This document shows, in pieces, positions 1 to 12,161 of a stretch of DNA of 64,000 bases (its first letter is position 1; the number at the start of each line of letters is the position of its first letter). The notes beneath the pieces are model-generated. The model saw nothing but the letters and a program-made list of their open reading frames with translations. It made no database searches and was not told where the DNA came from. Made by a program: the position numbers and the translations under genes. This DNA comes from Sipunculus nudus (Eukaryota > Annelida > Sipuncula > Golfingiida > Sipunculidae), in contig CM049322.1 in NCBI GenBank assembly GCA_026874595.1, positions 21,466,400-21,530,399 on the forward strand, in the 5' to 3' direction.

Positions 1-249
1 AAAAAAAATAAACTGCATGCACAGTGTATGTAAAATTATGCCAATAATATGTATGATGAGATACAAACCTTAGGGCGATAAAGGTGAATTTTCTGGAATA
101 TAAGCCATCCATAGACTGCACTCAAGAAAAGAAAAGACTTAATTTACAATAAGAAACCAAGTAAGTTATAATAATAGTACAACGATGTTCACTGGAAAAA
201 GTTGTAACACTCTACTAAGTTTTACAAACACTACACAATTTTTCTTGGC

Positions 250-445
250 AGAAGCGGACGCATGAGGAGGGCCGTTCCCCCCCCCCCCCCTTTTTTCAGC
301 CGCTGCAAACTTGTTAAAAGGACCAATGTTCCATGCTTGGGACCCCCCCCCCCCCTTTTTTTCCGGACCTAAGTACTTTTTTAGGCTTTGTCGTTAGTCC
401 TCCCGAGTTGGACCCCCCTTTTCCTAAGTCCTGAATCCGCTCTTG
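250..445. mobile_element. C-rich MITE-like repeat with terminal inverted repeats
   Basis: The left end (AGAAGCGGAC...) and right end (...GAATCCGCTCTT) are imperfect inverted repeats. The interior has runs of C followed by T at about 279-296 and 342-361, plus a TTGGACCCCCC block. Related copies lie at about 7365-7426 (right half), 23545-23625 and 52935-53140, which makes it a dispersed family. No coding capacity is seen. Confidence 0.5.
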
Positions 446-850
446 TCATGTGAATTATTTAGATTACATATTTCACAGACCCGAGGATATCTCACCTCTT
501 ACGTCTCCACCGAGTTCGTACACAAATACATGTAAGGATTAAGGCTTTTTTTTATAAAAAAATGTTAGTTTTTGTCAGATCGACAAAGAAGGGTTTCGAG
601 ATATTGCTGAGAAGCTTTATGTTTCTAAAATAACAATTGCTTACTGATACGTGCTGGTTTAAACAGAGATCCTTTTACAAATTTCAAGATTTTTGAAATT
701 GTTAAAATATCACGTTTCCATATTATTCACATACACATGATTTGTTTATTTCCCTGAGGTAACTTACTCAAGAAATTATCTACAGTAAGGCTGTTTGTTT
801 ATTTATGTATAAGGTTAATTATGAACTGTTACTTGAATTTTATCCGTATT

Positions 851-1060
851 ATTTAACAAAAACATGATCCAGATCAAGAAAAATGCATTTTTCATATGCC
901 AGAATGTAAAACTGCAATCTACAGAAGAACTTTACAATTTCAAGGGGTTGGAATTTGGAACAATATCACCAAAGATATTGATCCTTGTTGTGCAATATCA
1001 ACATTTAAACGTCAGCTGAAAGAACTTTTCCTCCGCTTAAGAATCCTATTTAATTTTTAA
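851..1060 (+). pseudogene. LINE reverse-transcriptase ORF, C-terminal fragment
   Basis: The frame ending at the TAA at 1058-1060 reads as the conserved tail of non-LTR retrotransposon ORF2. It has an H-x-P-x-C-x-T-like start, the block FQGVGIWNNI, then STFKRQLKELFL before the stop. This matches the usual 'GP-x-x-WN-x-[IL] ... FK-x-x-LK' C-terminus of Jockey/CR1-like LINEs. Only about 70 codons remain and no RT core is next to it, so it is a 5'-truncated dead copy. It is not part of the host gene. Confidence 0.65.
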
Positions 1061-1538
1061 ATTAATTTACCTGGTCAAATACTGCGTGGAATCGGATTAA
1101 AAAGGAGTACTACTATGCTGATTAAGATTAGTGGGCTTTCAAACCGACGTCCTACAATGTACCGGAGCTTTTAAATACACCAGCGGTGTATGTATAATGT
1201 ACTAAAGAGGGGAACGTAGTCCGTTCATGTACATTAAAAACATATGGTTGGTTTTGGGAGATCACAAAAACATGCTATATTTTGTGAGCATGCGCATGTC
1301 AAGTCAAAACAGGTATTTCCTTGAACCGTAACACATGTGATTTTGATGTTCGATAGTTGAGACGTAGTTTCACTGTCCTATAGTGTCTAACCAGAAGAGG
1401 TCCATTTTTGCTAAAAACTACCTCGATCTAACGGAAGGGCGCGGGTCTACGACCTTAACAGTTTAAGGCTGATTTTATTTTAGTATTTTTACCAGTGCAA
1501 CTACAATCGGGATTCAAGCTTACTTTCTGCATTCACAG

Positions 1539-1754
1539 TGGATTCCATGATGATGGAAAACGCAGTCACCTACCAAAGTTCTGTTCTGATGGGCGGGTTT
1601 TCGAGACTCGCCATGGACGGCAACAAAAACACTGACTTCCGTCAGGGATCCTGCTCTCATACGTCGGAGCAAAGAAATCCTTGGTGGGCCCTAGACATGG
1701 GAAGACCAATGCATGTGGAAGGTCTCCGTGTTACCAACAGGGGAGACTGCTGTG
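1539..1754 (+). CDS. Exon: fucolectin (FTP) domain, first half
   Basis: The acceptor is ...attcacag at 1538 and the donor is gtagga at 1755; the exon is phase 1 at both ends. The peptide carries FTP (eel fucolectin, tachylectin-4, pentraxin-1) signatures: an Ala-x-x-Gln-Ser-Ser-like start (VTYQSSVLMGG), a DGN segment, GSCSHT, then NPWWALDMG and TNRGDCC. In this family the domain is a calcium-stabilised beta-jellyroll that binds L-fucose. The His of SHT and the Arg of TNRGD are the first members of the fucose-contacting triad; the last Arg comes from the next exon. The reading frame runs 38 bases past the donor to a stop at about 1790, which is why the donor at 1755 is preferred: only there does the family motif continue into the next exon. 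Confidence 0.85.
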
Positions 1755-2108
1755 GTAGGAAAAAATACAATATCACCACCGAAGTAAAATAAATATCAAC
1801 TCTAACAAAAAAATTGAGTGCAAAATGGTTAATCTGTCTTTGGACAGATAATCGTAAAAGAGGATATATTGGCTGCCTGCAAAGCCCGAAACTATAGTAA
1901 AACAAAAGTGCACAACATACAAACTTGGAACAAAGCTTGTGTTATATATCAGAACATAAATTCACGAAACCATTGCTTGAGGAAATCACAGATTAAAAAA
2001 GAGTGTCACCAGAAAAGACTATTTCAGGGGTATTTTCATTGTATAACAAAAAAGCACCGGCATCATATTTTAACATTTCAAACGTTCAAATCTTAAAGGA
2101 CCTAGTTT

Positions 2109-2148
<40 letters not shown>

Positions 2149-2778
2149 TGTGTGTGTATGAGTGTGCGAGACTGGAGAGTGGCAATGGAATATTCTCTTA
2201 AAACGATCATAGAATTCATTCGCATTTTCCAATGCAAAGAATGACCTAATTACCACACCACTCTCTTGAAAGAAAATTGTAACATGATCCTTATAAATAT
2301 AGATTGTTTTGCTGATTTTTTTAGCCGAAAATTGAACGTTCGGTCAATGATCGAAAGGACAATAAGAAATGGACTTATATGCTGACTATCTTAAAAATTT
2401 ATTTTCCCCATATACACTCTTTCATTGTATTTTTGTTGTAGGAGAACGTCTCAATGATTTTATCGTTGAAGTAGGAAACAGGCTTTCATTGGAGAATGGG
2501 GCAGATGGACAGGTGTGCGCTCTACATCCTGGTGCTGTACCGAACGGAGGGAAGAAAGTAATATTCTGTGCCGGAGCTCCAAAAGGACGCTTCGTGCAGA
2601 TTAAAAAACGGGGCTACGGCATATTGACCCTGTGTGAAGTCGAGCTATGGGCAACACCAGGTGAGCAATGTTATCAAATGGAAATTGTCTTTTTTATTGC
2701 TCTTCTTCAAATAATATATACATAACAAAATTGGTGATATCTTCATTAAAAGGTATCAACAAAATACACACACACACA

Positions 2779-2832
<54 letters not shown>

Positions 2833-2855
2833 GAGAGAGAGCGCTAGACTGTCAC

Positions 2856-2886
<31 letters not shown>

Positions 2887-5800
2887 GAGAGAAAGAGAGG
2901 CTCTCTGGTAATCACTGCCTAACCCAGCCTGACCATGACACAGAGGCAGTAGGCCAGGAGTGAAGGGGTTTATAACAGCCTATAGCACACTTCATACCAG
3001 ACATTGGGTATTCGTATTTACTGTAGTCGAATAGAGGTATTTTCAATATTCTTATTCGTATTCGAATACATTTGTAAAAATTACAAAAGTATTTGTATTC
3101 GTATTCAAATACACAGCAGAAATATTCACATTCATGAATACATGCAGTATACATTCGTTTACCTTTTGTCCTTTTTCCATTTGGAAAAATGTGCTATTAT
3201 TTCAATAGTGACTGATTTGGACCCACTTAAAATATGCACACTAACAATCTTATTTACACATTTTGGCATTTTTTACTTTATTCATATTAAATTAATATTA
3301 ATGTGCATATTCTGTCATGTGAATGTACAAGACACATGTCTTTACCTGACTACCCTTATATATATTCTCTGACATTGTGTCAGAGGTATCATTTCAGTTT
3401 CTGATGCACACTGTGATCTACTGTCTGTCAGATATATTGTAGTACAGTAATCAGATGGCATTGCCTGCCAAGATGTCAGTGATTCATGATCATTTTGACC
3501 TGCCAGATAGTACCAATGGATCTTATATAGCCAAATGGGCTGAGTAATGTGCTGCACGGATTTCAACTACTGGAAAAACCACATCGAATCTCCTCAAACA
3601 CCTCAAAACTCCTCAAAATATTTTATATTATGGACTAAAATACATTTTGCAAGTGTGAATATACGACGATTGCAGTTAATTGTTTTGAACAAGAATGATA
3701 CTTGATAGTTTTTTTTTTGTTTCAGTAAATTGTATTCATATTCATTTTCATGAATGCATTTGTATTTCTATTCGTATTCGCGTTTGAATACATTTCTGTT
3801 TTGGAGTATTTGTACTCGTATTCGTATTCGAATACATTTCTCCTGTATATAATTTTGTCATTCTATAACTTCTTCGCACATGGCCAAAATTGTAATAAGA
3901 CCAAGAACAGCCGGTAGTCATATTGTGCATCAAACTCAAAGTGTTAAACCCGTGACAGCCCGCCTTCATTGGCTAGATAACAGTTATATAATTTTCTCCC
4001 AATACAAGTTCAAATGAATATTAGGTCAGACATTCGAAATGGTGAGCGAATGTAAGTGGATATGTGAGCGCATGCAATCCTGTTCTAAGTACACTAACTG
4101 TGGCCTAGTGCTAACGCTAGCTATGTTAAGACAGGGATTGGATCAAAATAATGGGGGTTGGAACGCTTTTTATTTAATGCATATTACAGAAAGGTTTGAA
4201 TTCTATCAATATTTCTCACATTGTTATTACCAGAGTAACATTAATTCAACATAAATTTGATATTGCAGATCGAAAAGATTTGTAATTTAAAGACACAGCG
4301 TTCCTCCGGCGTCTATTTATAGGATATAAAACAATGGCCAAAAACACTCGTCAGACAGACAGATGCTCACCTTGAAAGAGTCCGCGGAATATTTTATTTG
4401 GTATTTCCGTGCCTTTATCAATACCTGAACTTACAAAAAATTTGCAGCCTTCTAATAAGGGCTGTAATTTTGCGTACAGACTGAAAACCCGAAGTTGGAA
4501 GTCTAAATTCGGAATTAAAGATATACTTTTTTTTGTATTTGACTCCTTATTGTATAGCAAAGGGTAGAAGTCGCTACAGGTTGGCAATTTCACAGGGACA
4601 TTATTCTGATATATATTTGCCAAACAGGCGCGTCAATACAAGGTGATGATTTATACTTCTATCCCCATAATTTTTAGCAAGGGGGAGTGGTCAATTATGA
4701 TCTTTTCCCCTGGTATTCAGAAAAAAATATTTCCGTATTTGAAATAACATATATTAGGGCCCCGCTGGAAAAGCAGTGATCACCGTGTTAGTCCGCCAGT
4801 CCGTCTGTCAGTTGCGCTTTCTTTCTTGTGCGATATCTCAACTTGAATGTGTGATCTTTCTCAAATTCACAGAGATAATTGGTACCTATGAGGGCTCCAG
4901 ACCTGTTGAATTACAGACCTGTCTTAATTCCAATATCTCCACCAGAGCACAATCGATGATTTTTTTCTCGCGCGAGATATCTCAAGAATATGCTTTATAT
5001 TTCTCCTATTCACAGGAATGATTGGAACCTATAAGGAATCTAGACATATTGAATTACAGACCTGTCGGAAGAACAATAACATGCTCGATTTTTTTCATAT
5101 TCACAGGGATGATTAGTACCTATGAGAGCTCTAACCATGTTTAATTACAGGCCTGTCGATATTACAATATAGCCGCAACAGCACATTGGCTGATTTTCTT
5201 TCCTATGTGATATATCAACAAGAACATGCTTGACCCTTCTTAAATTCATTTGGGCCTAGGAGTGCTCCAGACCTAATGGAATCCAGACCTGTCAGTTGTT
5301 TTCTTGCGCAATCGATATATCATGCTATATGCTTTCCATACTGACAGGGATCATTGGGGCCTATGTGGGCCCTGACGCCGTCTACACATCCACCAATAAT
5401 CCAATATGGCGGGTCAGAACACAATCGCAGATTTTCTAGTGAAACGTTTTCACAAACAGAATACCCTTGGTCTTTTTCAAACTCTAATGCATGGATGATT
5501 GCTGCCCAAGAGAACTTGAATTACAGACGGTGCTCAAAATCAAATATGGCCGCCAGAGTACAATTGATGATTTTGTATTGCACATATTATTTCAAACATA
5601 TCGTCTTTTCTGTGATTTGAAAGAGTAGGATTTTTTTTCTTCATGCATATTGATAAAAACCTGTTTCTTTGTTTAAATGTCTTTAAACTATAACCTAACT
5701 TTTAACCCATATGTAAACTAGTCCAACACTACCAGAAATGTGAGCCCTCTGAGGACCATTTTCCGGCAACATCTAGATCATAATTTGAGCTAGCTGTATC

Positions 5801-8800
5801 CGCGGATAATCCACGGCTCTATATGATAAATATTTTTGTAATGAGCTGTTAGGGACTAAACGACGCATATTTTATTTCTAAGATTTTCGCAGCAAGTTTG
5901 TCATGTGTTTCACTTACAGGATATAAAGATAACTTATTCTATTCCAGAACCACACACAAAATTAGTTTTGAAAAGAGACGTGAGGCATATACAGGGTGTA
6001 CGAAATTTTAGCGTGAGAACTTTTTTTCCAATAAACAACATTGGTCTGACAGCATCATTGCTTGGGAAATGTCGTATCTACAACGATTGTATAATGAAGC
6101 ATTCTGCTGTAAAATTATATGCATATAACAGAGTGAACGTTTTTGAAAGATACTTTGTATAAATTGCAGCTCAGACGACACAATGAAACACGATGTTTAT
6201 TCAGTATAGTAAGTTGAGGGTAGTCTTAGGTAGTCATAAGCTAGTTAACAAACACATGCGTTGTGCGTAAACACATGCATTTGTTGTAGAAGGATCTTGT
6301 ATGTGAAACGTATGGCTGCCAATGTGAATAGACAGGCTGAGGAATATATATTCCAATAGTTTTAAATGTTTGGTTTGAGTAATTTAAGTTGTCAAGGAAT
6401 AAGCAGGTCTGATCCCAAACTGACAACTCTCCTAGATAAAAAAAAGTTGATTAATAGCATTCCGATGTTAGCATAAATGGCAAAGAAACGTTGCATTGTC
6501 TTTTAGCAAATTACCGCAAGAAGTTGTTACCAAATTTTGCTGATATTGTGTAGATGTGAAAGATAAAACCATATCCGTAATCCGATACATTGGTTATCAG
6601 AATCACCATAATATATATCCCGTAAATGACATAATCACAATTCCAAGCAAGAAAATACTTGATCCATGGAACAGATCTTGTATTTCCCCCGCATTACGTT
6701 GAAAGAGCTGGAAAAATAGGTCGTGAATACCTGTATGACATTTCAGATTGGGCAATGTCACCCACAATGGTTGCTCTGTGCCCTCGAAAAATATATCAAG
6801 GTCCTCCTTGTACAAATTCTACCTGTCCTTCATGAAGTGTATCAATACTGCAAGTTTGTTGACTGTGTTTCAAACTTTTTTTCTTGTTATTGCGTTTAAA
6901 TCATTTTAGCGTGATCGCCTCTGTGATCTTGAAAATTGCATTGTCTTCAATATTCAACATGTCCTAGCCCTATCGAGGTGTTTCAGTGCTGCGAATTTTG
7001 TCTTTCACATTGTTTTTAAGTCATTGATTAAAAATTATCTTAGCGTTATCGACTTTGTGACCTTGAAAGATGCGTCAAAGCGATAATACTTAAATGATGT
7101 TTACACAGTAACTCGAAAGGAATTTAAGGCACACTCACCAAACCTGCAGCATAGACGCACCTCACGAAGGGCCAGGCCACGTTCGAAAAAAGAATGACCT
7201 TCATGCTATTTTTAAGGTTGCAGAGGTAATCTGACTGTGTGATATTGACTAATCTCAAATTTCATTCATGTATTCACAACTGTTTTTTTTTAAGTATTCC
7301 CACTCCAGGCGGAGACATATTAGATCTGTTCCACAGATCAACTTTCCCTTGTAAGGTTTATTATTAGTCCTCCTTTGTTGCCCCCCCCCCTTTTCCTAAA
7401 TCCTAGATCCGGCTCTTGAGTCGTCCATTAGTATGCAATTTTACTTCAAGTTCAACTGGCCAGGTGGGTGAACCCTATTACTGAAGCAGGACATGTATTA
7501 CCTGGAACGTGCATAAATTAAAGAACAGCCGTTTTGGAGAGTCTAGCGGGGGTTCGTAGGCTCCCACCACTAAAATATATTTGGTAATAGAATCCCTATC
7601 CGTTTACAGGTGCACTGGTCACATGTTTCAAACTCCGTGGAGATTGAGGACCCCAAGAAATGTGCGCAACCCCCCCCCCCCCTCACGAATTTTATTCAGG
7701 TTGAAGGGCTTTCTTTTGAAAAATCCTTTTTCAAACACACCATTAATCGGCCGAACTATTTAAACTATGGTTATAATGAAAAGAGGCTTCTGAATGTATA
7801 GAAATCAACATACCTGTAAACTCATAAACCCATAAATAGTGTGAAGGGTCTCAACTCCTTTTGTCCAGTTAACGGAAAAGCGCTCGCTATTGAAAGCAGA
7901 TTCATGTGGACATGTGTTCCCGCGCTTAAATTTAAAATCGTTACATCCTTTCGAAAAATTAAAATTACTTTACAGGCATTCTAATGGAAATTGGTGTCAA
8001 TGGGGATTACAGGTGATCCGCTTGACCGCGTATTGTCCGGCAGGACACGTCTCAACAGGCCAGTGAGCTCGAAATGGAAGAAAATCCCCATGGCGCCTCA
8101 TGAAAAAGCTTGAAATGCGTTGAAGACCTTAAAACACTAGCGGGGAAATATTAAAAATATTAATTATAATGGTTAATTGGAAATAATCAAGCAAATAAAA
8201 AAAACTTGTCCTAGAAGAGGACACCAACGAAGATACGTGTGCAGAATTTGGGGAGTAAAATAAGAGCCGAAGTAGGTAAACGATGGTCTAGGGAAAAAAA
8301 TCTGCGTATTAATTATTTAGATTATTAACTGTGGTTCCATGTATCTAAATCTGTATCTAAATTTCCAAATTTGATGACCCACCCCATCCCACTTGATTAA
8401 CTGACGCCATTGTTACCAGTAGCAAATCTTAATGCGTTCTTTCTTTACAGCTGCCGTTGATGCATGTAACGAGGAAGCAAAGGACAAGATCGACTGTGGA
8501 TTGACCAGCCAGCAGGAATGTGAGGAAAACGGCTGCTGTTGGAATCCGGGAGGCTCCCCTCAGTGTTACAGTATCAACACTATGATTCCCCCTGACTCAG
8601 GTAAAGTGACCTAACCATGAACCCCCTGTCACCTTAATCGCATATTCATTCAAAAAAGGCTATCCATATATCTCTCTATATAATATTTACCGCAAATCAT
8701 GAGGAAAAGTCTATCAGTTTTCCCTGCTGCATGGAAAGTCGCTTTCTCGACACATATGGTAGATTGTAGTCCGGCGTCATTACTATGAAGCCACTTCTCT

Positions 8801-11800
8801 AGTTTCTGCAATGGTGTACACCGCAAAGAGGGATCGAAGTTCTCTGTTGCCTAGGTGGTAGTGCACATGACCAACACTCGGGAGGTTAATGGTTTGAATC
8901 ATATAAGGAGTAAGCGACTTTTTGTGTAAAGCAGGAATTTGCATCTATCATTTTCTTGTAGGCCATTTTTTTGTTATAATGAGAAATTTAACAACCTGAA
9001 ATCTTTCAGGTTTAAATTAATTGGGCCTAATAAAATTTCTAGTATACCAATTCATTGATTTGTTCATGTCTTCAGAATCGCTATCTCTTTAAAGTTTAAA
9101 CATCAGTTTCCCAATTGTTTCCTTTGTATTAAGCCAACATTTGTCATGGGACCAAGTAATGTATATTCCGAAAAATAAGAAAGTTATGTATTACAACGTG
9201 TATGGATTTTCCATATATGACCTACAAATGAGACTTGTTTGGTTATCTGCACTTCCATCTATGAGGTTTCAGACCAGCTGAACATAATGGCCATGACACA
9301 ATCACTAGAAGATAATTCAATATGCTTATAACGCACACCCGGACTCTCTAATCTCTATATGCCGGAGGCATCAACGACCAAGATACTGGGAGGAACAGCT
9401 GTCAGATAATCTAACGATTTTTAACACTAGTTGAAAGACCAGTAATACGGGACTTAAGATGGGCATATTAATATTCCAAATTCGCAAGCATATATCTGAA
9501 ATCATGCAAATCACTGACATTGTATATAAATTATGTTCTAATATCCAATATCACACACATCCGTACAATTCCATATTCGAGCATCATCCAAATACCTTGA
9601 CCAACCAGATTCAGATTCTCTGAGCACATCTTCTATTTTCCGCAACACAAACCTTGTTCCTGTGATCCGCGCTGTGTATTGTCGATCCCTCAACCCGGAC
9701 GCCTGCACCAGGGCAACCGTGATGTGTGTTATATTCGATATTTGCTTGGGAATATCCAATATTAAATATCTGTCCAACTGCAGTCCTCTTAACTATTATC
9801 GGTTAACATGCCACAGCCAGATTTGAACTCGCACCTGCACCCAAACCCAACCTGGCTCTTTTACGTTTATTGAAATATGTTTGTTGACAACTACGTTGGA
9901 TAACGAACAATATTGTAATCATATATTAAATCATACTTATTGCACGAAATTTTAATTTTATTTGTTTTACTGTCAATGTCAATGTCATACTTTTTTTCAG
10001 ATTGCATGGAATCCCTGTTTGTTCAGGAGCCAAGGACGGTAGTTTCGGTGTCTTCTGTGTATGGAAACAACCCTGGCAGTACGGGAGCACAGGGTGACTT
10101 TGGCCCGTCTCGTGCACGCTTAGACACAATGGTGAATGCTATCGAAGGGGCAGATTACGCACACGGAGGATGGAAAGCCGGAGCCAGTGACGAGCACCAG
10201 TATATACAGGCCACATTTCCTGAAGTATGGTATGTAACACATATGTATCACATTTAAATGAAGTATGGCATGTGTCAAATATATAGTAGATACAGGGAAC
10301 ATTTCTTGAGGTATGTTATGTGTAAACCATAGAGTAGATACCGGCCACGTTTCTTTACGCACGTAACCGCGAACAGGAAGCTTTGGTAGGGGTATGTAAA
10401 TGTTTATAGCTTATAGTAACTATTTGAGATATTTACATCAAAACAAACTATTGTATACATGTGCAAACAGTCCGAAAAGTTCACTGATAGAAATAATCAT
10501 TTAAATGTAATACATGGTTTTGTTGATGAAGCAATTAATTATGATGTTAATAAACATCCTGAAGAAATTTCAAAGATTTTATTAAAACTTTTTAGTTTAG
10601 TGATTAGTGAAACTAAATGTGGTGAATCGTCATATAAAAATGAAATATCATATTGTATTATTATCTTGTGAGACGGACACTCCAAAATCAATCCTAACCA
10701 AGGTAAGCGGAGAGCAACTATATGATTATTGTTGTCAGTGACTTTCCCCTGCTTTTTGCAAAAATGTATGGTTGTATGAAATCCCACAGTATTTTGTACA
10801 TATTTTGATCACAATTAACAGGGCACAAATCGTAACCGCTGGACCTAGAATCTTCTTACTTGGTATCCATGGAGGTCCATGAAAAATCTTCTTGGAAACC
10901 TGAAATAAGCATCTATTATCTTTACCTCCGAGCTATGGGGCTCGAAAGTCCCCACCCCCGGGAATAATTAAAAATTTGATAAAGAAACTCCTGTATCTTA
11001 ATAATGAATGAACTGATGTCTATGATGTTTTCATATATATTGATTATGAAGGGTTTCATCAGTTTCTGCAGACTGGTGGCGCCATCTGTTTTTTTCTTTG
11101 ATTTTTTACGCATTTTTTTCTGAATTTTTGAGACTTTCTAATTAAGCCTCGTCTGTTAACAGGGCACAAGTTCTAAACCTAGTATCATTATTCTACACAT
11201 CTCGGGAGGCCCAGCAAATCTCTTTGGAAAATTGAAATAAGGTCTCTGTTTCCCATATTCTCCGACCTATGGGGCTCGAAAGTACCGCCCAAGAGTAATT
11301 TTGATACAAATGCTCTAACATCTGAGTACCTTATAGATTGATTCCTTGCTTGCATATTGATCATGGAGTGTTTCATCAGTCCCTGCAGACTGGTGGCGCT
11401 AACTGTATTTTTTCCAGATTTTTTAAGGTCTTAATTTTTAAGACCTTTAAATGAAGCGGTCGTTCGTTAACAGGGTGCAAATCGTAACCGCTAGACCTAG
11501 AATCTTCTAACTTCTCATCTAAAGAATTCCATGAAGGTCTTCATGCAAACCTGAAATAAATTCTACGTCACCCCTATCCTCTGAGCTATAGAGCTCATAA
11601 GTACCCCCTAGAATAATTAAAATGTTATACAAAAACTCCAGTATCAGAATAACTAATGTACCGTGGGCAATGATTTTTGCATGCATAATGATCATGGAGT
11701 GTTTCATCAGTTGTTGCAGACTGGTGGGACCACATGTATTTTTTTCGACTTTTTGCACATTTTTTTTTTCTATTTTAAGACCTTAAAATGGAGCATCAAC

Positions 11801-12107
11801 TGTTAAGGGCACAAATCTTCACTGTTGGACCTAGAAACTTCTGACTCATTATCCATGGAGGTCCATGAAAAGTCTTAATGGAAACTTGAAATTACTTTTC
11901 CTTACCCATACCCTCCAAATTATGGAGCTGGCTATTACCCCCAGAAGAAACAAAAAAAAAAAAAAAATGATACAAAAGCTCCACTATTTGAATAACTGAT
12001 GCATTGATCGCCTTGGTTGTTTTGCATATATGTTGACAGTGGCGTCAATTTTCTTCCAGGGTGGGGGATGACTTTGTATATATATACACAAACACACACA
12101 CACACCT

Positions 12108-12161
<54 letters not shown>

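Larger units (their letters stand above)
1..1538. other. Upstream region, no exon recognised
   Basis: Holds a C-rich MITE-like copy (250-445) and a LINE 3' fragment (851-1060), both listed separately. The rest is AT-rich. I looked for a signal-peptide exon ending in a phase-1 donor that could feed the exon at 1539 and found none. Confidence 0.5.
2661..8450 (+). other. Large intron between fucolectin and trefoil exons
   Basis: Phase-1 intron of about 5.8 kb. It contains microsatellites (2767-2897), a hAT-like relic (about 3005-3850), a tandem-repeat element of the GGGCCCCGC family (about 4756-5640) and a C-rich MITE half (about 7365-7426). The blocks 5640-7280 and 7430-8430 show nothing I recognise. 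Confidence 0.6.
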
